Shown here: in pieces, positions 1-64,000 of the stretch
How positions within the stretch are numbered: position 1 is the stretch's first letter
Layout: each line of letters starts with the position of its first letter
Assembly: GCA_029339505.1 (NCBI GenBank)
Contig: JAQISU010000163.1
Span: 4,761,001-4,825,000, forward strand
Source of the DNA: Unio delphinus
Taxonomy: Eukaryota; Mollusca; Bivalvia; Unionida; Unionidae
Direction of reading: 5' to 3'
DNA: 64,000 bases
Made by a program: the position numbers and the translations under genes
Notes under the pieces: model-generated
The model's database searches: none
Seen by the model: the letters and a program-made list of their open reading frames with translations, nothing else
What the model was told of the DNA's origin: nothing

Positions 1-54540
<54,540 letters not shown>

Positions 54541-54584
54541 GTCACGGCTATGCTAATGTTTCGACTTCACGCTATGCTCGAAAA

Positions 54585-54745
54585 TTTTTTATACGCACGA
54601 AATCATCAAATTTTGTTCAAAGTTTCTTTGTAAAGTGGCGACTGTTCTTGAACATTAGGCCGCTGTCCACTCACGACAACACATATTTTTGGGGTATACA
54701 TACTATAAGGTTCAGATCACGTGACTCAGATCCTTAACCAATCAA
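54585..54745 (-). promoter_or_regulatory. Candidate core promoter: TATA-like box, CCAAT, E-box and AP-1-like site
   Basis: Read on the minus strand upstream of the ATG at 54540: a TATAAAAAA-like box at 54585-54593, a CACGTG E-box at 54718-54723 overlapping TGACTCA (54722-54728), and CCAAT (54738-54742, ATTGG on the gene strand). A start 25-30 bp below the TATA box would give a 5' UTR of only about 15-25 nt. These are motif matches only; an unseen 5' non-coding exon is possible. Confidence 0.45.
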
Positions 54746-55505
54746 GGTGAGAAGAACCTAGCTTAGCAAGGCAAATAGTATCGTGTCCTGGAAAGAGGTA
54801 TGCAGCTTTTGTTATTCGCCTCGACTTGTTTCCAAATGTGGCGTTGTTATCAAAAGTTCGGCCAGTTTAAGTTGTTTTTTCTTCTATAATTGATTAATGA
54901 CTATCCAACATTAATCTTAAAATACTAAGGCCTTTCATATTTATGGACAAGCTTTCTTCATTTGCCCCCCAAAAATTCTGCTGATTTGCAGTGTTAATGG
55001 ATTAAGAGCTTTCTGACAAAGGCTGAAAGAAAACAAAATACGATGCAAGTTTACTTCTTCCAAAACGTAAGAAATGTTGTCAGTGATAGAGTTGCTTCTA
55101 TTATGTATACTGTACTTATCGTTAATATTAATGTGTGCTTCCAGAAAAGTGTAAGTCGTATGAAGAAAAATATATAAAAATGCATACTGACATACCATAT
55201 GAATGCGATTTTAAATATCTGTATTGGCATTTAATGCCGATTCCCGTCAAATGCTTTCTTTGGAGTTTTGAAACTGCATTAACATATTACGTTATCACTT
55301 GTTCTCTGAAACTTAATTACTGCATTAGTTCTTTATTGTTAAAAATATCAGATTTGTCGTCTTGGAGAAATTACATCAATCCTCATTTACAGAGGTGATC
55401 TTTACGGCACATTTTATAAAATGAAAACTAATTTTTATATCTATCAGTTTGTTTTTATATATGTTTACCTCAACAAAATTAAATGTATACTTCAACTATC
55501 ATTAA

Positions 55506-55506
<1 letters not shown>
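54746..55506. other. Intergenic stretch upstream of the promoter: nothing recognised
   Basis: AT-rich sequence with two short open frames of ordinary composition and no domain signature. Confidence 0.55.
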
Positions 55507-55562
<56 letters not shown>

Positions 55563-55576
55563 TATTATTATTATTA

Positions 55577-55630
<54 letters not shown>
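55507..55630. repeat. (TTA)n microsatellite
   Basis: About 40 TTA units with two interruptions (CTA, TCA). It gives artefactual poly-Leu and poly-Ile frames. Confidence 0.97.
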
Positions 55631-55632
<2 letters not shown>

Positions 55633-55737
55633 TTGTATCTACTTAGTGTTCTTCTCATTTTTCAGAAATAGAACTTATCGTTGTAAATTTTAGTAACCAA
55701 TCGCATAATTGAAGTAGACTTTATTCAATATTGCCTG

Positions 55738-56446
55738 TTAAGGTAAGGTGTGTTAAGGTAAGGTGTGTTAAGGTAAGATGTCTTTAAGTAAGGTGTGTTA
55801 AGGAAAGGTATCTTTAAGTAAGGTGTGTTATAGTAAGGTGTGTTAAGGTAAGGTATCTTTCAGTAAGGTGTATTAAGGTAAGTGTCTTTAAGTAAGGTCT
55901 GTTTAGGTAAGGTATCTTTAAGTAAGTTGTGTTAAGGTAAGGTGTCTTTAAGTAAGGTGTGTTAAGGTAAGGTATCTTTAAGTAAGGTGAGTTAAGATAA
56001 TGTGTGATAAGGTAAGATGTCTTTAAGTAAGGTGTGTTAAGGTAAGGTATCTTTAAGTAAGGTGTATTAAGGTAATGTGTGTTAAGGTAAGGTATCTTTA
56101 AGTAATGTGTGTTAAGGTAATGTGTGTTAAGGTAAGGTATCTTTAAGTAAGGTGAGTTAAGGTAATGTGTTCACAGCTAAGATGTCTTTAAGTAAGGTGT
56201 GTTAAGGTAAGGTATCTTTAAGTAAGGTGAGTTAAGGTAAGGTGTGTTAAGGTAAGGTGTCTTTAAGTAAGGTGTGTTAAGGTAAGGTATCTTTAAGTAA
56301 GGTTTGTTATGGTAAGGTGTGTTAAGGTAAGGTGTCTTTAAGTAAGGTGTGTTAAGGTAAGGTATCTTTAAGTAAGGTGTGTTAAGGTAAGGTGTGCTTA
56401 GGTAAGATGTCTTTAAGTAAGTTGTGGTAAGGTAAGGTGTGTTAAA
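55738..56446. repeat. Minisatellite built from GTTAAGGTAAG and CTTTAAGTAAG units
   Basis: Alternating GGTAAGGTGTGTTAA and GGTAAGGTATCTTTAAGTAA blocks give a nested 10-11 bp unit with a period of about 35-45 bp. The sequence is full of GGTAAG, a strong splice-donor word on the plus strand. Confidence 0.95.
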
Positions 56447-57659
56447 GTTACAGTTGAATGTAAATTTCCATTAAGATGACATAATCTTCTGGAAATGAAA
56501 CTTTAACATTCATCAGATTATCAAGTTGTGTTTATGTTTGTATATTAAGGTTGATCATATTAGAATATCTCATTCAGACCTTAATATCCGAAGTGGAGTC
56601 AGACTTATTGCTGATTTCAGTTTTTAATTTGAGAGGATTTATTTTTTTAAATTATTCACTGGAATTACAAAGTCAATATTTGCGGACTAAATCACCATTA
56701 TGGATTATTGTAAATTTATTCAAGAGAATTTTGGATTATATCATTTTGATACTGACGATTGCTGGCACACTAGTGCATTGAAAACTTCTCCACATCAGCA
56801 CATATAATACTGGAATTCATTCGGAACACCACCGAAATTCATTAGGAATGCTATATGATATTGGACTTGTGATACAACCTTTAGGACTATTTGTGGGTTA
56901 AAATCACAATATCGTAAAGTTCATTTTAAATTTTCACTTCGTATTCTAGGAAAACTAACTTTGCAGGTTTACGCTCTTTAATGCTGCTTAATTTAAGACC
57001 ATAGTGTCGTAACATCACACGTCTTAAATATTTTGAGTCTTTTAACTTTCTTTATTTCAGTTTGTTATGGTACTTGTCTTAGTTTCCCTCTCTGTAACGC
57101 GGTATTGTGCAATGGCATTTTGAGTTGCGATGAATTGTGTCACTTTAAAGGTACTATTTAGGATTTACGTATGTTTAGAGCGTTTTAGAACGTTCGATGG
57201 AAAATTCTATAACTTTAAATAGGGGTCTGATCAAGATATAAATTCAATATAAATTGCGCAGTTGCATACAGCGTTAGAGTAAAGGTCTGATGTTGCGAAT
57301 ATAGGAAGAAAAGATTCGTTGGGACTAAATATATTGCCAGACAACCACTAGAATAAGCCATTAATCATATTTGTAACCCACCCTCACCCCTGTGTAATTG
57401 CGGAAACGAAAGTTCAATGTTGGAGACTACAGGTCATTTGCGAAATCGAAAGTACAAGTTTGGAGCTAGTTCTTTCTTAATACCACTTCTCCATTTGGTA
57501 TACATGCATCTTTCATTCTCATTGTCAGTCCTCCTTACAAGACTGGTTCGAGGACTGATTTGTCTCTTTCGAAGTTAGTTTTGTTTACGGTATTTCGCTA
57601 TCACTTTAACATACAAATTTTACACTCATTGTATAGTCTATTACATTTTATACAGAGAT
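56447..57659. other. Intergenic stretch: no recognised feature
   Basis: A 76-codon plus-strand frame (56551-56781) has no recognised domain. There are no tandem repeats. Confidence 0.5.
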
Positions 57660-58400
57660 GCTTTATCAATTAGTTTTTGTGTAATAATTGGTCAATTTGG
57701 TTTGTGTGTAAATAGTTTGTTCGTTTGGTTTGTTTGAAATATTTGGTCGATTTGGCTTGTTTGTACTATTTGGTCAATTTTGGTTTTGTGTAATATTTGG
57801 TGAATTTTATTTGCGTCATATTCGGTCATTTTGGTTCGTGTGTAACATTTGGTCAGTTAAGTTTGTTTGTACTATTTGGTCAAAATTTTTGGTTGTGTGC
57901 AATATTTGGTGAATTTTATTTGTCATTTTCAGTCATTTTGGTTTGTGTATAACATTTGGTGAATTATTTTTGTGTCATATTCGGCATTTTGGTTTGTGTG
58001 TAAATAGTTTGCTCGTTTGTTTTATTTGTAATATTTGGTCAGTTTGGCTTGTTTGTACTATTTGTTCAGTTTTGGTTGTGTGTAATATTTGGTAAATATT
58101 TTTTGTGTTATATTCGGTCATTTTGGTTTGTGTGTAACATCTGATCAGTTTCATTTTTGTGTAATAGTTTGTCTATTAGGTTTATGTATTATATGTGGTC
58201 ATTTGATTTATGTGTAATTTATGATCAATTTCATTTCTGTGTAATATTTAATCAATTTCACTTGTTTGTAATATTTGGTCACTTTCATTTGTGTGTAATG
58301 TTTCGGCAATTTTGTTTGAATATAAATATTTGGTCGCTTTTATTTGTGTGCAATATTGGGTCAGTTAGGTTTGGGTGTGATATTTGTCTATATTCACTGT
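57660..58400. repeat. Degenerate minisatellite of about 30 bp, about 22 copies
   Basis: Variants of TTTGTGTGTAATATTTGGTC followed by AATTTTGGT occur throughout, strongly diverged. Aromatic-rich frames on the plus strand (repeats such as FGQFWFCVIFGEF) come from the repeat and are not a gene. Confidence 0.88.
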
Positions 58401-58952
58401 GTTTCCTTATTCCTTAATTTACCCCACCCCCCTGGATATGGTTTCCTTATTGCTGCTGTTTTTCCACATCATATCATAATGTTCTTTTGTATTCAATAAT
58501 GAGTACATGGCGGGAGAGGTGGCATATAGTTAAAAATTGTCTTTTTAATACAGATGTTTCTGTCAGACATACTTACTGCTAATATGTAACTATTTCTCGT
58601 TTGTTTTCCTGTAACCGACGTCGTCCATATTGTGTCCTCTTTATATCTAAAGTTCTTTCTTCTACTTTAATTATTCTTTTTTTGGGCATATTTCATAAGT
58701 ATATTCATAGTAATTCATTTTCATTTACATCCCGTTTGTCTCTTTTATTGATCTCTACATTAAAATGCAGTCTGTTTGATTTCATTTTGTTTACTTAGTG
58801 GTTTAAGTTTTGTTTTTCATGAAAACATTGCCGTCCGAGGATTGCCGTCTTTCCGTTTTGAAACAAAACTTCTTAGTATATTGAATTCAAGAACTCCTCT
58901 TTTAGTTTAAAAAAAAAGAGTTCATTTACCCCAAGTTCCAATGAACACTGAC

Positions 58953-62345
<3,393 letters not shown>

Positions 62346-62663
62346 TTTAAATAATGATGAATGTAGCCCCAGTTCGTTTAGTCTTGAGCACAATGTTGTA
62401 TCAAGAGTCAAGGTCATTTAATGCATATAGTCCATCATATTGTAAGTGTGTTGACTGGCGATCACGTGATGGCAGTTTATTAAAAAAAAAACGACGTCTT
62501 AACAATGGAACAAAACAGCTGACAAAAATTCTAATTGTTCTCGTTTACAAAACAAGGAGATGAATTAACACATACGAACTGAACAGCCAATGCATGACGA
62601 AACACATTAATGTAGACAAAGATAGACATCAAGCACATAAATCATGATTAATAGCACAAATAT

Positions 62664-62812
<149 letters not shown>

Positions 62813-63334
62813 GTAGAAGAAGCAAGCAAAAGTAAAATTAAAATATGCATTTAGACCATAAAAAAGCGTTTTATCTTTATCAATTGAATCATTTGAATAT
62901 TATAAACTGAATATAAATATTTATAGAGCTCTTACAAGACGCAAGCACAAGCGGTATGAATATAAACTAAAAATAGGATTTTATCTATATTCTGTTCTAA
63001 AATACAGAACTTATTTGGCGCCGTGTAAAGAATCCAAGCACTGTATATAAAGCAGTATCAGGTCTCATGTTAATTATTCCAGTTCTGTTTACCTGATACT
63101 AGAAAATGTAAACATACAACTAATTCATGAGACTTTATTTATAACAATTACTAAAGAGGAGGAATGACTAGCCAAACATGGACGGCGTGCCAACGCCACG
63201 ACAAGAAGCTGCATCACTTTCAAGTCTCAGCAAAATCTTGATGCTTTTCTTTGGGTACATTTTCGTGTTATATTCCGTCAGTTGTTTGTGTTTGTTTAAA
63301 GGAATATCCTTGATAAATATCAACCATTATTTTT
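62813..63334. other. Stretch between microsatellite and protease-like fragment
   Basis: Mostly featureless. A 57-codon plus-strand frame (63178-63351, MDGVPTPRQEAASLSSLSKI, then a hydrophobic segment) has no recognised family. Confidence 0.4.
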
Positions 63335-63613
63335 TTAAGATCTGTTTAAAATGAAAAAGTTCCTTGTATAATCATATATGATTTTATGAGGTGGTAATGT
63401 TGATTTTGATATAGCATCAAGTACATTAATTGGTAATGATGAATACCTGACAGCACTGTTCATTGTGTTTATACATTTTAAAAGTTGAATTGGTGGAGCC
63501 AGTCCGTACAAATCGAAATAAACGATTCCACGTCTATCAATTATGGATGAAACGAAATGAGTACCAGGTCCTAAGTTATCATCAAGATTTATAATACCGG
63601 TTTTAACATTATT
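63335..63613 (-). pseudogene. Fragment resembling the cysteine protease (PRO) of Polinton/Maverick elements
   Basis: A 93-codon open frame on the minus strand, without a start codon. It contains GIINLDDNLGPGTHFV and, 13 residues on, YFDLYGLAPPIQLLK. The adenain-like protease of Polintons and adenovirus relatives has this pair of motifs: N-L-D-D...G-T-H-W/F with the catalytic His, then Y-F-D-S/L-F/Y-G-x-x-P-P. The part carrying the catalytic Cys is not seen downstream and the upstream frame is broken, so the copy is a remnant. Recognition is from memory of the family. Confidence 0.5.
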
Positions 63614-63858
63614 TTATTGTTTTGTTGATTGAAAAATACCTCAGTAGTTTTTAATTTTAATTTTTTCAGCAGCAGCAGCAGAGAGGGTGAATCGGATAAC
63701 TTTATAGAGGCGTCCATTTGGTAAACCATGTTCTCCTCCAAGACCGAAAAAAAAAATATAAAAAAAACAGAACTAAGGCCTTTGACCAACCGAGACGCCT
63801 ATTTTTATGTCGCGCCTTCTCTGTTGCTATAAATTTAAAAAAATGCTATAACAAATAA

Positions 63859-64000
63859 TGGCAAACATCGGAGAAGCATATTCCACTAGATTAGCTCGAG
63901 AGCGAGAAGAAGCGCTGAAAAATATATACCGCTGAGAGATGCTGTTAAAGATTAACTTCAAGAAAGACAAGATGCGCAAGTTGAATTTGCTGAGGCTACA
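63859..64000 (+). other. Possible broken coding fragment at the right edge
   Basis: A short plus-strand frame beginning ANIGEAYSTRLAREREEALK is charged and helix-like. It breaks after about 26 codons, and another charged, helix-like stretch (LQERQDAQVEFAEAT) follows in a different frame up to the edge. It may belong to the same decayed element as the protease-like fragment, or be chance. Confidence 0.25.

Noticed and set aside
57730..58417. Aromatic-rich plus-strand frames resembling a repeated membrane peptide
   Set aside because: Produced by a degenerate minisatellite of about 30 bp; the frames are interrupted and have no start or splice context.

Overview
This is animal genomic DNA: short exons with GT-AG introns, AT-rich introns, long microsatellites, and tRNA-derived SINEs and a LINE like those of molluscs. 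A mollusc or another lophotrochozoan is my best guess. The SINE at 2.64 kb resembles one I associate with bivalves and gastropods, but no species can be named from the sequence.

One very large gene fills positions 1 to 54540 on the minus strand and runs off the left edge. I could chain 39 exons in which every splice junction keeps the reading frame. They total 13661 coding nt, about 4553 residues, with no stop codon reached. Order from the N-terminus (right) to the left edge: signal peptide and a short basic linker with a furin-type RNRR site (exons 1-3); Sushi/CCP, EGF-like, Sushi/CCP (exons 4-7); D1 (VWD-C8-TIL, exons 8-11); D2 (exons 12-15); D' (exon 16); D3 (exons 17-21); a mucin block in which 12-residue Pro/Thr repeats alternate with five cysteine-rich Mucin2_WxxW domains (exons 22-27); five F5/8 type C (discoidin) domains joined by Pro/Thr linkers (exons 28-39); and the start of a sixth WxxW domain at the edge. 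D1-D2-D'-D3 is the multimerisation architecture of von Willebrand factor, gel-forming mucins, SCO-spondin and hemocytin/hemolectin. The expected product is a secreted, heavily O-glycosylated, disulfide-linked polymer, with discoidin domains to bind glycans or membranes and Sushi/EGF modules as protein contacts. A role in mucus, clotting/nodulation or extracellular matrix is inference.

The introns are unusually rich in private minisatellites: units of about 23, 29, 34, 42, 44, 46, 47, 52, 59, 74 and 75 bp, each confined to one intron. They also hold a 714-bp hAT-type non-autonomous transposon with a perfect 8-bp target duplication, several SINEs and a 5'-truncated LINE.

From 54.6 to 64 kb, upstream of the gene, there is a candidate promoter, then simple and tandem repeats, a frame-broken 3.2-kb CR1/L2-like LINE (59.1-62.35 kb), and at the right edge a short reading frame resembling the adenain-like protease of Polinton/Maverick elements. 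No second host gene was recognised. Almost all other open frames are repeat-derived or antisense shadows of the Pro/Thr exons.
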